Assembly: GCA_046327745.1 (NCBI GenBank)
Contig: JAXLXV010000008.1
Coordinates: forward strand, 248,001 to 312,000
Reading direction: 5' to 3'
Origin: JABAQJ01 sp046327745
GTDB lineage: Bacteria; Gemmatimonadota; Gemmatimonadetes; Gemmatimonadales; Gemmatimonadaceae
DNA length: 64,000 nt
The notes below the pieces were generated by a model. The model was not told the DNA's origin. It saw only the letters and a list, made by a program, of their open reading frames with translations, and did no database searches. A program made the translations under genes and the position numbers. This document shows, one piece after another, positions 52,413 through 61,509 of the stretch (position 1 is the first letter of the stretch; each line of letters begins with the position of its first letter).

Positions 52413-55400
52413 ATGCACGCTCGCCTATTCCCAACTCATTCGATCGTACGGTCAACGGTGGCCGCCGCATACGGTCTGGTCTCCTTCCTGCTTCCTCGAT
52501 CGGGTCTGGCACAGAATGGCGAGGGTACAGCCGCGGTCTATGGTCTGGTCTTGAATGAGGCACGTCGCCCGATTTCGAGTGCGTCGATCGCGTTAAGCGA
52601 TTCCGCGGGCGTAATCCTGTTCAGCACAAGCACCAATACCGACGGTCGCTTCATCATTGAACGCCTGCCGGCGGGGCGCCCATTTCAACTGACCGCGCGC
52701 GCACTCGGCTTCACTCCTGCGATACGCGACCTCACGTCGCTTGAGCCCGGGCGAATCCTGCAGATCGAGGTCGGCCTGATCCGCACGGCGGGTTCGCTGC
52801 CCACAGTTTTCGTGGTGAGCGAAGTACCGCGCGACGAAGCCGCTGGATCTGGGGTGGCCGGTGATGCGCTGCGAAATCTCCCCCTCTTCAATAGGAGTGT
52901 GGAAGGGCTTCTGCAGCTTATCCCTCAAGCACTGGGCAGGGGAGTTCCGTCGTTCGGCTCGCAGAATCCTCGATTCAACGCAGTACGGATCGACGGCACC
53001 ACGGGCAATGACGTATTCGGACTTGGACTCATGCCCGGAAGCCAGGGTGCGGCCCCGACGCTATCGCTGGAAGCGCTGGCCGGCGTGCGCGTTGCCATCG
53101 CGCCGATGGATGTTCGCTCTGGCGGTTTCACGGGTGCAACAATCGACTTGGAGACGCGCTCTGGGAGCAACCACCACACGATGTCGATCCTGACGACGCT
53201 CCAGCAGGATGAACTCATCGGACGGTACAGCGGTGCACCTCGGGCACCTTCACTCGACTACAGGCGAGTCGCGGTCACCGCCGAGGGACCGATCGTCCGC
53301 GGCAAGCTGCACTATCTGCTGACCGTCGATGCGCTACGCCGCGATAGTGCCTACCAGACTGGGGTGAGCAACATACCGGACGTGCCGCTCGCCGTGGTCG
53401 CGCGCGCGCGGGCGGCGGTCATCCAGCGATTTGGATTCGATCCCGGCGGCGCGGAAGCGCCGATCATGCATCAGCCTAACCATTCGGCGTTCGTCAAATT
53501 GAGTTGGGCGGCCAGTCCGCGCCACGCGCTCGACGTCAGCTATCATGCGGTGCGCGCCCAAATGGATGGGTTCGGGCGAGACGGCGTCGATCGCGGAACG
53601 GGGTGGATGCTGTCGGGAAGCGGTTACGACGGAACCGCTCGCATCGATGCACTACGTGCCGCCTCGCGGGTCCTGATGGGCCAGGTGCGCAACGAAACCT
53701 TCGCGAGTCTATCGTACAGCCGCGAATTGCGAGACTCGCGGATCCGCGCGCCCCTCTTTGTCGTCAGATACACGCCGCCCACCGAAGCGTATCTCGCGGC
53801 CGGATCGTTCAGGAATGCTCAGGGCACGGTACTGGACCAGCATCAGGCAGAGTTGGGGAATGACCTTACCGTGACCTGGAGGCATCACGAAGTGATCTTC
53901 GGCGGTCGCCTCGCACGTTTTTCCTTTATCGACAATTTGTTACTGCTGCGATGGGGAACCTGGGTGTTTCCCAACGTCGACTCCCTGGAGTATGGCAGCC
54001 CGACGCGGTACGACATCGGCCTCGGGTCCAGCGTCAGTGGGGCGAGCCCGGAGGTACGTTTCGCAGCGCACGTGGCGGCAGCGTACATCCAGGACCGCTG
54101 GACGCTCACCTCGCGCGTGCAGCTGACGGCAGGACTTCGCGTGGAGAAAATGTCGTCGGATGCTCCTGCAACCAACTCGGCGCTCCTTGCGCCCAGTTCT
54201 CCGCTGAATCTGGACACCGGTCAGCTTCCAGCCGCGGTGAGAGTGCTGCCACGACTCGGGATCACCGTAGCGCTTGACGCGGCAGGTCGCACGCGCCTGC
54301 GCCTGGGTGCGGGGCGTTTCGCCGCGATGCCTCCGTACGTGTGGATCAGCAACGCGTTCCTCAGCAACGGCCTCACGCAACGAACCCTAACGTGTGTACC
54401 GGCTACGGGCGTGCCGGCGCCGGTCGCCGATCCTTCCGCCGCACCAACCACCTGTCTGCGTCCTTCCGCCTATGTGAATTCCACGCCAATCGTGGCGATG
54501 GCACCAGGGACCGATTTTCCGGCTGAGGATCGGTTGGTGGCGGCTGTGGATCGTGGGTTTGGTCACGGCTGGACAATGACCGTCGATGCGACAGCAGGAA
54601 TGGCACGCTCCGCTCTGACCGTGATCGATCGGAACCTAACGAGGACCGGTACAGACGCCGAGGGCCGCGCCCTGTATGGCACGTTCAACGGTGCAGCGGC
54701 GTTGACCCAGCGAGTGGATCCGCGGGTTCCACCGGTGATCGTCTACGAGAACTATAGGAATGGCGACCGGTCATTTACCGCGTCGATGCAACTCTCGCGA
54801 CGCTGGAGCGCGGACAAGTTCGTACAGCTGGGTTATAGTACGTCGCACGCATCCGAGCGCATGACGCCGAGCGGTCGGTCGGGGGTTGCCTCACTGCAGA
54901 ACACGCCGATTGATGGATCGGCGGAATCCCGCCGGCGAACGCCGTCGACTTATGACGTGCCGCATAGCTTCACAGCATTGTTCGCCACGCCCGTGCGTCA
55001 TTGGTTTTCGGCCAGCATCACGTTCCGTGCGCAATCAGGCCGTCCGTTTTCCTACACGGTGCGCGGTGACGCGAATGCCGACAGCGTCAACGCAAATGAC
55101 CTTGCCTGGATCCCACGCGATTCGACGGACATCCTGCTGGCGAACGCTGCGTCATGGGACACGCTCAATGCCTTCATTGCCGGCGAGCCGTGCCTGGCGC
55201 GCCAGCGTGGACACCTAGCGGCGCGCAATTCGTGCCGAAATCCATCTTTTGCCACGGCCGACCTTCGCCTGAGCCGGGCATGGCAGTCGCCGGTCGGGGC
55301 GTTTGAGCTGTCCGCGGATGTGTTTAACTTGCTCAACTTCATCGACCACTCGCGTGGGTTGCTTCGCGAAGTGACGTCTCGGGAGATCGCACCACTGATC

Positions 55401-55529
55401 GATCTTCAGAGCTGGAGCGCGACGTCACGACGTCCCATCTACGCCCTGCGAAGAGGACTTCCGGCGCCACAGGTCATCTCTGACCTATCCCGATGGAAGG
55501 TGCAACTTGGACTGCGATACCGCCCATGA
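52413..55529 (+). CDS. Oar-type TonB-dependent receptor
   Basis: 1038 residues with a signal region (about 12-34, ending GLAQ). A CarboxypepD-regulatory-like Ig domain occupies 42-118 (AVYGLVLNEARRPISSASIA, GRFIIERLPAGRPFQLTARA). A plug domain (about 140-235) leads to a large outer-membrane barrel with alternating strands and a C-terminal aromatic end (WKVQLGLRYRP). The layout matches the Oar/TonB-dependent receptors used for oligosaccharide, peptide or siderophore uptake. No TonB box is certain. The stop overlaps the start of the SARP regulator gene (ATGA), an unusual pairing that suggests the regulator responds to what this receptor imports. Confidence 0.9.
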   Translation: MHARLFPTHSIVRSTVAAAYGLVSFLLPRSGLAQNGEGTAAVYGLVLNEARRPISSASIALSDSAGVILFSTSTNTDGRFIIERLPAGRPFQLTARALGFTPAIRDLTSLEPGRILQIEVGLIRTAGSLPTVFVVSEVPRDEAAGSGVAGDALRNLPLFNRSVEGLLQLIPQALGRGVPSFGSQNPRFNAVRIDGTTGNDVFGLGLMPGSQGAAPTLSLEALAGVRVAIAPMDVRSGGFTGATIDLETRSGSNHHTMSILTTLQQDELIGRYSGAPRAPSLDYRRVAVTAEGPIVRGKLHYLLTVDALRRDSAYQTGVSNIPDVPLAVVARARAAVIQRFGFDPGGAEAPIMHQPNHSAFVKLSWAASPRHALDVSYHAVRAQMDGFGRDGVDRGTGWMLSGSGYDGTARIDALRAASRVLMGQVRNETFASLSYSRELRDSRIRAPLFVVRYTPPTEAYLAAGSFRNAQGTVLDQHQAELGNDLTVTWRHHEVIFGGRLARFSFIDNLLLLRWGTWVFPNVDSLEYGSPTRYDIGLGSSVSGASPEVRFAAHVAAAYIQDRWTLTSRVQLTAGLRVEKMSSDAPATNSALLAPSSPLNLDTGQLPAAVRVLPRLGITVALDAAGRTRLRLGAGRFAAMPPYVWISNAFLSNGLTQRTLTCVPATGVPAPVADPSAAPTTCLRPSAYVNSTPIVAMAPGTDFPAEDRLVAAVDRGFGHGWTMTVDATAGMARSALTVIDRNLTRTGTDAEGRALYGTFNGAAALTQRVDPRVPPVIVYENYRNGDRSFTASMQLSRRWSADKFVQLGYSTSHASERMTPSGRSGVASLQNTPIDGSAESRRRTPSTYDVPHSFTALFATPVRHWFSASITFRAQSGRPFSYTVRGDANADSVNANDLAWIPRDSTDILLANAASWDTLNAFIAGEPCLARQRGHLAARNSCRNPSFATADLRLSRAWQSPVGAFELSADVFNLLNFIDHSRGLLREVTSREIAPLIDLQSWSATSRRPIYALRRGLPAPQVISDLSRWKVQLGLRYRP

Positions 55530-57931
55530 CCGACGCACTACATCCTGACGCCTCTCCCACGGTGCATGCGGTTCCGAACGCGCCCACCGCCCGGTCGGTG
55601 ATGCAGATGCTGGGGCGTATCGGATTGTCTGGTGGCGACGGACGTGAGGTCGACGAACTGCTTCGTCAGCCAAAACGTCTGGCACTGCTGGCGTACCTCG
55701 CATCGCCGTCGCCGGGAATCTGGCATCGTCGCGATACCTTGCTCGCGTTGTTCTGGCCAGAGCTCGATGTGACGCGGTCGCGAACGGCCCTTCGGAACGC
55801 GTTATACGTGCTACGGCGCCACTTGGCGGATGGCACAATTCGCACGCGTGGTGACGACGACGTGTCGTTGGACCCGGCCTTGATGGCAACCGATGCGGCG
55901 GGATTTCAAGACGCGTGCGCATCTGGCCGCCACGAAGAGGCGTGCACCGCGTATGGCGGGGATTTCCTTCCCGGCCTCTTCGTGCAGAATGCCGAGGGGT
56001 TTGAAAAGTGGCTTGACGATGAGCGTCGTCGGCTGCGACAACTTGCTCACTCGGCTGCCCTCGCGTTAGCCACTCAACGTGAGTCGTCCAGTGACTGGCG
56101 CGGCGCTGCGGCCGCCCTAACGCGTGCGGTGGAACTTGAACCCGATGACGAGGCGAGTGCGCGGCGCCTGATGGCACTCTACGACGGCGTCGGCGATCGC
56201 GCTCGCGCTCTCGCAACGTTCGATGCGCTGATCCGACGACTGGACGCCGAGTTTGGCACGGATCCTTCCCCAGAGACCGTGGCACTGGCGGAGAGGATCA
56301 AGGGACGGCGCGTTGCTGACCCCTTGATCCCAGGGGTGACGACGCGGGCGAGCCCTGAGCCGCTGCCAGACGTCGTGGAAAAGGCGAATGGCGAGCGGAA
56401 TGGTATTGAGCTGACGGCACCCGTTTACCCAGATGCGCCGTCTGGTACGCTGGCCGCACGGCGACGACGCTGGTCCTGGCGCCTTGGCGCACTCGCGGCG
56501 CTCGGCGCAGTTGTGGCTGTCGTCATAGCTCGCGAGGTACGCCATGTCGATGCGCCGGCCGAGCGCGCCCTCATGATCGGACCCGTCCACAACATGGCCG
56601 GGCCAGCGTCGGAGTATGTCGCCGCCGGCATCACCACAGAACTCCGTCGTCGGCTCGGTGTCGTAGCTGGTCTGCGACTCGCCACCGTGCGTTCCTTCGA
56701 CGCCGAAAAAATCGCTGACAGCGCCGTCCTTCACGCCGGGAGAGCATTCGGAGGCCACACCGTACTCGAACTGCAATTGACGCGTGACGGAGACAGTCTC
56801 ACCGTCGCTGCCATGGCGACCGATGCTGCGAGTGGGCGCCGGCGCGACATCGGTCAGGTGAGGTTTACAGTCGCCCAAATCCCCGATGCGTCCAGCAGGC
56901 TCGCCGCCATCGTGGCGGGGACCATACTGCGCGTTCCACTCCCGGAGATCCCTGGCGGACATTCGCCAACTGCCGACTCCATTTCGTACCGACTCACCAT
57001 CCTAGGCTGGCGTGAGCAGCAGAAGACACCGGCGAATGCGAAGAAGCTCTTTGAGCAGGCCATTGCTGCGGATCCGATGAATGCACGTGCATACGCGGGC
57101 CTGTCGGCGTCGTTCTCCGCCATGACGTTGCAAACGCAAATCCCACGCGACGAAGGCGTGCGAAGCGCCAGCGCCGCTGCTGAGCGGGCGCTCGCGATTG
57201 ATTCCACGCAGGGGTCTGCGTGGGCCACGTTAGGCATCGTCCGCGGACTCAGCGGTAGCGTGGCTGAAGGCGAGGCCTTGATCTATAAGGGAATCCGAAT
57301 GGAGCCGGCGAACGCAGAGGTTCGGCTCGTCCTTGAGAGCTTGTATCGACACACATGGCAGTGGGATAAGGCACTCGACGCGATTCGGCTGGCCAGTGCC
57401 CTGGACCCGCTCAATCGTTTGTACGTCAAGGTCGAAGCCGACATTGACCTGTGCGCGGATCGCGCTGAGGAGGCGCTCACGCTTGCACGGGCCGGATTGC
57501 GGAGCGCACTCGGCGGCGACGAGCTGCGTCGGCACGAAGCGCGTGCCCTCGCAAGACTCGGCCGTTGGGATGAGGCCCTGGATTCCTGGCGAATCGCAGT
57601 ACCTCCTAGCGATACGTTGCTCAGGAAGATCCTCGCCCACGCTCGAGGTGCAGACGGATATTGGAGCGCAGATTCTGTGGACCAAGAGCGGCAGCTGACG
57701 AAGCTCCTCGCGAGTGCCGACGGGAGCGGTTGGGTCTCACTCTGGAAAGTTGGGGTGTATGAAGTTGGAGCTGGACGAGTACGTGAAGGGTTGGCGACGC
57801 TCGAGCGTGCGCGGCAGGCCGGTCAAGTGGCGATCTTGAAGCTTCCATGCAACGCGTCAATGGATCGCGCGCGTGATGACCCCGAGTACAAACAGTTGCT
57901 GGCACGGGTCGCTAACGACCGTCCGCGCTGA
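55526..57931 (+). CDS. membrane-tethered SARP/BTAD regulator with TPR-rich C-terminus
   Basis: 801 residues. Residues 25-260 form a winged-helix plus BTAD block (LGRIGLSGGDGREVDELLRQ, KRLALLAYLASPSPG, RRDTLLALFWPELD). One TM helix lies at about 318-335 (RLGALAALGAVVAVVIA). The rest (about 340-790) has a FlgO-like alpha/beta part and TPR-like helices (FEQAIAADPMNARAYAGLSA, AERALAIDSTQGSAWATLGI). This ToxR-like plan puts the DNA-binding half in the cytoplasm and the TPR half outside. The 4-bp overlap with the TonB receptor gene argues for a dedicated receptor-regulator pair. The longer in-frame start inside the receptor gene was rejected. Confidence 0.88.
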   Translation: MTDALHPDASPTVHAVPNAPTARSVMQMLGRIGLSGGDGREVDELLRQPKRLALLAYLASPSPGIWHRRDTLLALFWPELDVTRSRTALRNALYVLRRHLADGTIRTRGDDDVSLDPALMATDAAGFQDACASGRHEEACTAYGGDFLPGLFVQNAEGFEKWLDDERRRLRQLAHSAALALATQRESSSDWRGAAAALTRAVELEPDDEASARRLMALYDGVGDRARALATFDALIRRLDAEFGTDPSPETVALAERIKGRRVADPLIPGVTTRASPEPLPDVVEKANGERNGIELTAPVYPDAPSGTLAARRRRWSWRLGALAALGAVVAVVIAREVRHVDAPAERALMIGPVHNMAGPASEYVAAGITTELRRRLGVVAGLRLATVRSFDAEKIADSAVLHAGRAFGGHTVLELQLTRDGDSLTVAAMATDAASGRRRDIGQVRFTVAQIPDASSRLAAIVAGTILRVPLPEIPGGHSPTADSISYRLTILGWREQQKTPANAKKLFEQAIAADPMNARAYAGLSASFSAMTLQTQIPRDEGVRSASAAAERALAIDSTQGSAWATLGIVRGLSGSVAEGEALIYKGIRMEPANAEVRLVLESLYRHTWQWDKALDAIRLASALDPLNRLYVKVEADIDLCADRAEEALTLARAGLRSALGGDELRRHEARALARLGRWDEALDSWRIAVPPSDTLLRKILAHARGADGYWSADSVDQERQLTKLLASADGSGWVSLWKVGVYEVGAGRVREGLATLERARQAGQVAILKLPCNASMDRARDDPEYKQLLARVANDRPR

Positions 57932-57995
57932 TCCAGAACCCGCACGTCGGCGCCGACGGATGCCGTTGGTACGCGTCTTCCAAACGTTGTCGGAT

Positions 57996-58047
57996 AGTCC
58001 TCACGGCTGAGAGGCGGTGGAGAGACGCATCGGCTGCAAGGTGAAGG
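57996..58047 (+). repeat. conserved 52-bp 5' block, copy 1
   Basis: Identical over 52 bp to copy 2 at 59146-59197 and with two differences from copy 3 at 60313-60364. It lies about 40 bp before the start of the first tandem lipoprotein gene, so it is likely a promoter or 5' leader element. Confidence 0.85.
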
Positions 58048-58088
58048 TGTCGTGTTATCGATACTCAACCTTGACCGACGGAGTTCTC

Positions 58089-58898
58089 GTGCGACTTCGC
58101 GATTTCTTCAACACCTTGCGTTTGGTTGGATCCATGCTGCTTCTAACCATGGCCGCTTGTAACGAGTCGGACCCAGTGGCGATCGAAGACCAGGTCCCGG
58201 TGCCGGCGCCGATCGGAGTGTTCCTGACTATTCACGGTCCGACGTGGCTAGTGGTTGGGGCCCATGCCTCGTACTGGGCGTCGAGAATGCCCGAAGATTC
58301 TTTCCCTTCCTTGTGGGTCTGGTCGTCCGACGCAGCAATGAAGGTCAGCACGTTCCGCGGACCCACGCTGACTGCGGAGGCGATGCTTCCCGGAAGCGCC
58401 GTCGTGAGTGTCACCGCGCGCGGTGCGGATACGGCCCGCAAGGTCGTTCGGGTCCTCCCGCGACCGACGGCGGCTACACCGATGGAACAGGCGCCCATCG
58501 CTGCGACGTCCTTTCGGCTGTTGGAGCTGAGGCAGGGGGCTGGTCAGTCCGATGTCTACTACACGCCACAGGTCGATGTCAGCGCGCGTGTGGACAGCGG
58601 CCTATGGATACTGGAGGCGACCATTGAGCTGCCCGGCGTTTCTTTGTTCGAAAGCCGCTGTTCAACGCACCGCCAGGTGGGACAAGGCGGACCGCTGTTC
58701 GGAGGCTATTCTGGCGATCCCGAATTCTGGCTTCGTGCGGTGGGCAACTCCAGCGCCACCGGCCACCCAGTGTTGCACCTGATCGTGATGGACGCCGACG
58801 GCCGCGTCACACAGGTCAGTATCTCAGGCACAGTACTCGCCTACGATGACGAGCTGATACCGGAGAAGCGTTTCATGGACGGCTGGACATGCGGTTAA
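58089..58898 (+). CDS. tandem-paralogue lipoprotein, copy 1
   Basis: About 269 residues. GTG at 58089 is supported by ACGGAG 5 nt upstream and by the equivalent GTG in the two paralogues. Signal peptide LRLVGSMLLLTMAAC gives a lipid-anchored Cys followed by NESDPVAIEDQ. The mature domain starts with a Big2/Ig-like unit (TIHGPTWLVVGAHASYWASR, then VVSVTARGADTARKVVRVLPR). It continues with a second beta-rich unit (TSFRLLELRQG, WILEATIELPGVSLFESRCS, HLIVMDADGRVTQVSISGT), ending WTCG. Two Cys in the mature part are conserved in all three copies and probably bond. Function unknown; secreted surface protein. Confidence 0.82.
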   Translation: MRLRDFFNTLRLVGSMLLLTMAACNESDPVAIEDQVPVPAPIGVFLTIHGPTWLVVGAHASYWASRMPEDSFPSLWVWSSDAAMKVSTFRGPTLTAEAMLPGSAVVSVTARGADTARKVVRVLPRPTAATPMEQAPIAATSFRLLELRQGAGQSDVYYTPQVDVSARVDSGLWILEATIELPGVSLFESRCSTHRQVGQGGPLFGGYSGDPEFWLRAVGNSSATGHPVLHLIVMDADGRVTQVSISGTVLAYDDELIPEKRFMDGWTCG

Positions 58899-59145
58899 GG
58901 GCTGGTCACGCTTACAGCTTCCTCGGGACACGCCGTGGCAGAGTTGTCGCGAGCTGGTCAACGGATAATGCGCGTGATTCCAAGGACGACAATCCGTGAG
59001 CCTGCTCCAGTCGATTGTCGAGGGCAACACGGCGAGGTAGTGGCCGGCCCCGTGACGTCGCGAAGCTCGGCCAAGTAACGGTCCGTTGCCAGCCGCTCTC
59101 GAGTTCGCTCAGTCCGGGCCTAACCATGCGTGGGACATTTGGCAC
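58899..59145. other. inter-copy spacer 1
   Basis: It contains a 38-bp block at 58976-59013 that recurs in the next spacer at 60144-60181 with only a few changes (GATTCC..GGACGAC..CCGTGAGCCTG..CCAGTCG). It is absent after copy 3. No gene is seen; the block may be a terminator-like or regulatory remnant of the duplicated unit. Confidence 0.55.
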
Positions 59146-59197
59146 AGTCCTCACGGCTGAGAGGCGGTGGAGAGACGCATCGGCTGCAAGGTGAAGG
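59146..59197 (+). repeat. conserved 52-bp 5' block, copy 2
   Basis: Identical to copy 1 (57996-58047) over the full 52 bp. It precedes the second tandem lipoprotein gene by about 41 bp. Confidence 0.85.
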
Positions 59198-59238
59198 CGT
59201 CGTTTGATCAATGCTCAACTTTCACCGTCGGTGTTCCA

Positions 59239-60066
59239 GTGCGATTTCGCCGTCGCTCCAGCAGCATGCGGTTCGTTGCTTCCATGCTGATGTGGACCAT
59301 GAACGCCTGTAACGAGTCGGCCCCAGTGGCCGTCGAAGACCCGAACCTTGTCCCCGCGCCGAAAGGACCCGTCGCTTCTCTGTCTATTCATGGTCCGACA
59401 TGGGTGGTAGTTGGGGCCTATGCCTGGTATTGGGCGACGACCAGGCCCGCACTTCCTTTCCCAACGAATTGGAGCTGGTTGTACGACGCACCGCTGCGGG
59501 TCAGCTCGTTCGACGGGAGCTTTCTGTACGCTCAAGCGGTATTTCCCGGAACCTCGGTAGTAACGGTCACGGCGCGCGGTGCGGACACGGCTCGCAAAGT
59601 TGTGACCATCCTCCCACGACCAACAGCCGTAACCCCGATGGAACAGTCGCCCATCGCAGCGACGTCCTTTCGATTGTTGGAGCTGAGGCAAGGTCTATCC
59701 GATGTCTTTTACGCGCCAATGGTCGACGTCGCGCCGCGTGCGGACGGCGCCCTGTGGATACTGGAAGCGACCTTTGACCTTCCCGGCGTTTCGTTGGAAG
59801 CCAGTCGCTGTTCAGCAAATCGCCAGGTGGGACAGGGCGGACAACTGTTTGGAGTATCGGGATCCTATGGCGACGAATCGTACCTTGTACTTCAGGCCGA
59901 CAGCAGCTCCCACGCCACCGGCCTCCCAGTGTTGCACCTGATCGTGATGGACCCCTCCGGCCGCGTCACACAGGTCAGTATCACGGGAGCTCTTGTCGAC
60001 TTCGATAGCGCGCTGATGCCGCCGACGCGATATCCGGACGCAGACGACCTCTGGACCTGCGGTTAG
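59239..60066 (+). CDS. tandem-paralogue lipoprotein, copy 2
   Basis: About 275 residues. GTG at 59239 is aligned with the starts of copies 1 and 3. The lipobox region MRFVASMLMWTMNAC leads to NESAPVAVEDP. The domain order and both C-terminal Cys match copy 1 (SIHGPTWVVVGAYAWYWATT; VVTVTARGADTARKVVTILPR; FDLPGVSLEASRCS; WTCG at the end). This copy is the most diverged in its first 50 mature residues, with different charged residues around LSIHGPTW. It is expected on the cell surface. Duplication rather than horizontal gain explains its origin. Confidence 0.82.
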   Translation: MRFRRRSSSMRFVASMLMWTMNACNESAPVAVEDPNLVPAPKGPVASLSIHGPTWVVVGAYAWYWATTRPALPFPTNWSWLYDAPLRVSSFDGSFLYAQAVFPGTSVVTVTARGADTARKVVTILPRPTAVTPMEQSPIAATSFRLLELRQGLSDVFYAPMVDVAPRADGALWILEATFDLPGVSLEASRCSANRQVGQGGQLFGVSGSYGDESYLVLQADSSSHATGLPVLHLIVMDPSGRVTQVSITGALVDFDSALMPPTRYPDADDLWTCG

Positions 60067-60312
60067 GGGCCGATCGCCGGCTTCGGCTCCATCTGGGATG
60101 TGCCGTGGTGGAGCTGGTGCGGCTGGTTAACGGACGCTTCGGGGATTCCAGGGACGACATCCCGTGAGCCTGCACCAGTCGGTGCGAGCGCCAACACTCC
60201 TTGGCAATGGCCGGCATGGTGACGTAGCGAAGCCAGCTCTCGCGACGCTCTGTTGCCACGCCGACCCGAGCCACGTCACTTCGGGTGCAACCGTGTGTGG
60301 GACGTTTGGCGC
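60067..60312. other. inter-copy spacer 2
   Basis: Homologous to the previous spacer: it carries the same 38-bp block at 60144-60181 and the phrase GTGGGACGTTTGGCGCAG before the next 5' block. No ORF is supported. Confidence 0.55.
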
Positions 60313-60364
60313 AGTTCTCACGGTTGAGAGGCGGTGGAGAGACGCATCGGCTGCAAGGTGAAGG
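60313..60364 (+). repeat. conserved 52-bp 5' block, copy 3
   Basis: Two substitutions relative to copies 1 and 2. In this copy an in-frame stop (TGA) follows soon after. This shows that the upstream GTG/GAG reading in copies 1 and 2 is not coding and supports the downstream GTG starts. Confidence 0.85.
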
Positions 60365-60405
60365 CGTCGTGTGATTGATGCTCAACCTTGACCGACGGAG
60401 TTCCC

Positions 60406-61224
60406 GTGCGACCTCGCGATTTGTCCAGCAGCGCGCGCTTGGCTGGATCCCTGCTCCTCCTGACCATGGCCGCTTGTAACGAGTCGGACCCGGTAGCGAT
60501 CGAAGACCCGATCCCGGTGCCCGGTCCGGCAGGACCCGTCGTGTCTCTGACCATTCACGGTCCGACGTGGCTAGTGGTTGGGGCCCATGCCTCGTACTGG
60601 GCGTCGAGAACGCCCGAAGATCCGTTCCCTTACTTGTGGGTCTGGTCGTCCGACGCAGCAATGAAGGTCAGCTCGTTCAGCGGACCCAATCTCTCTGGTC
60701 AGGCGGTGCTTCCAGGAACCGCCGTCGTGAGTGTCACCGCGCGGGGTGCGGATACGGCCCACAAGGTCGTGACTGTCCTACCGCGACCGACGGCGGCAAC
60801 CCCGATGGAACAGTCGCCCATCGCGGCGACTTCCTTTCGGCTGTTGGAGGAGAGGACGGGTCAATCGGATGTTTACTACGCGCCACTGGTCGACGTCGCG
60901 CCGCGAGCAGACGGCATCTTGTGGATACTGGAAGCGACCTTTGACCTTCCCGGCGTCTCGTTGCTCGCCAACCGCTGTTCAACGAACCGGCGAGCGGGGA
61001 AAGGCGGAGCGCTGTTCGGAGGTTACTACGGCGATCACGATCTCTGGCTTGGGGCGGATAGCAGCTACCACGCGACCGGCCGACCAGTGTTGCACCTGCT
61101 CGTGATGGATGCCTCCGGAAGTGTCACGCAGGTGAGTGTCGCGGGTACACTCGTCGACTACGATTACGCGCTGGTGCCGCCACCGCGATATCCAGACGCA
61201 GAGGACGCCTGGACTTGCGGTTAG
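60406..61224 (+). CDS. tandem-paralogue lipoprotein, copy 3
   Basis: About 272 residues. GTG at 60406 has ACGGAG 5 nt upstream. Signal LARLAGSLLLLTMAAC, then NESDPVAIEDPIPVPGP. The mature domains follow copy 1 closely (TIHGPTWLVVGAHASYWASR; VVSVTARGADTAHKVVTVLPR; FDLPGVSLLANRCS; WTCG). It is closer to copy 1 than to copy 2 in the first domain, which suggests recent duplication or gene conversion between copies 1 and 3. No enzymatic motif. It may be an antigenic or adhesin-type variable lipoprotein. Confidence 0.82.
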   Translation: MRPRDLSSSARLAGSLLLLTMAACNESDPVAIEDPIPVPGPAGPVVSLTIHGPTWLVVGAHASYWASRTPEDPFPYLWVWSSDAAMKVSSFSGPNLSGQAVLPGTAVVSVTARGADTAHKVVTVLPRPTAATPMEQSPIAATSFRLLEERTGQSDVYYAPLVDVAPRADGILWILEATFDLPGVSLLANRCSTNRRAGKGGALFGGYYGDHDLWLGADSSYHATGRPVLHLLVMDASGSVTQVSVAGTLVDYDYALVPPPRYPDAEDAWTCG

Positions 61225-61509
61225 CGGCCCGTTGCCGTCACTCGCCGGCGCCCGAAAGCGAAGGTTGGTGCAGATCGACGGCCGTGCGATGCAGAAACGA
61301 AGCGATTGGATACGGCTGCCTCGATGAGAAGAAGAGCCTCGTGCCCCGGGTCCCGCGTGAGCCAACCGTCTCGAATGGTGCTCATCGCCAACTCACGCGA
61401 GCGAGATCCGCCGGTGACGATTGAGACATGGCTGGAAGATGGCGTGGCCCCAGGCTGACGCGCGGGCCAAACGTGGCCCGGAACCTTCACTCGTCACCGG
61501 AGAGGTCGC

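Noticed and set aside
55485..56285. Minus-strand ORF of 266 codons
   Set aside because: Antisense to the SARP/BTAD part of the regulator gene at 55526; no motif.
57945..57958. Palindrome CGTCGGCGCCGACG after the SARP regulator gene
   Set aside because: A 14-bp self-complementary sequence with no loop and no T run; not convincing as a terminator or operator.
58017..58088. Longer N-terminus for tandem lipoprotein copy 1 starting in the 52-bp block
   Set aside because: The equivalent frame in copy 3 hits a stop, and the shared GTG further down has a ribosome site and begins the signal peptide.
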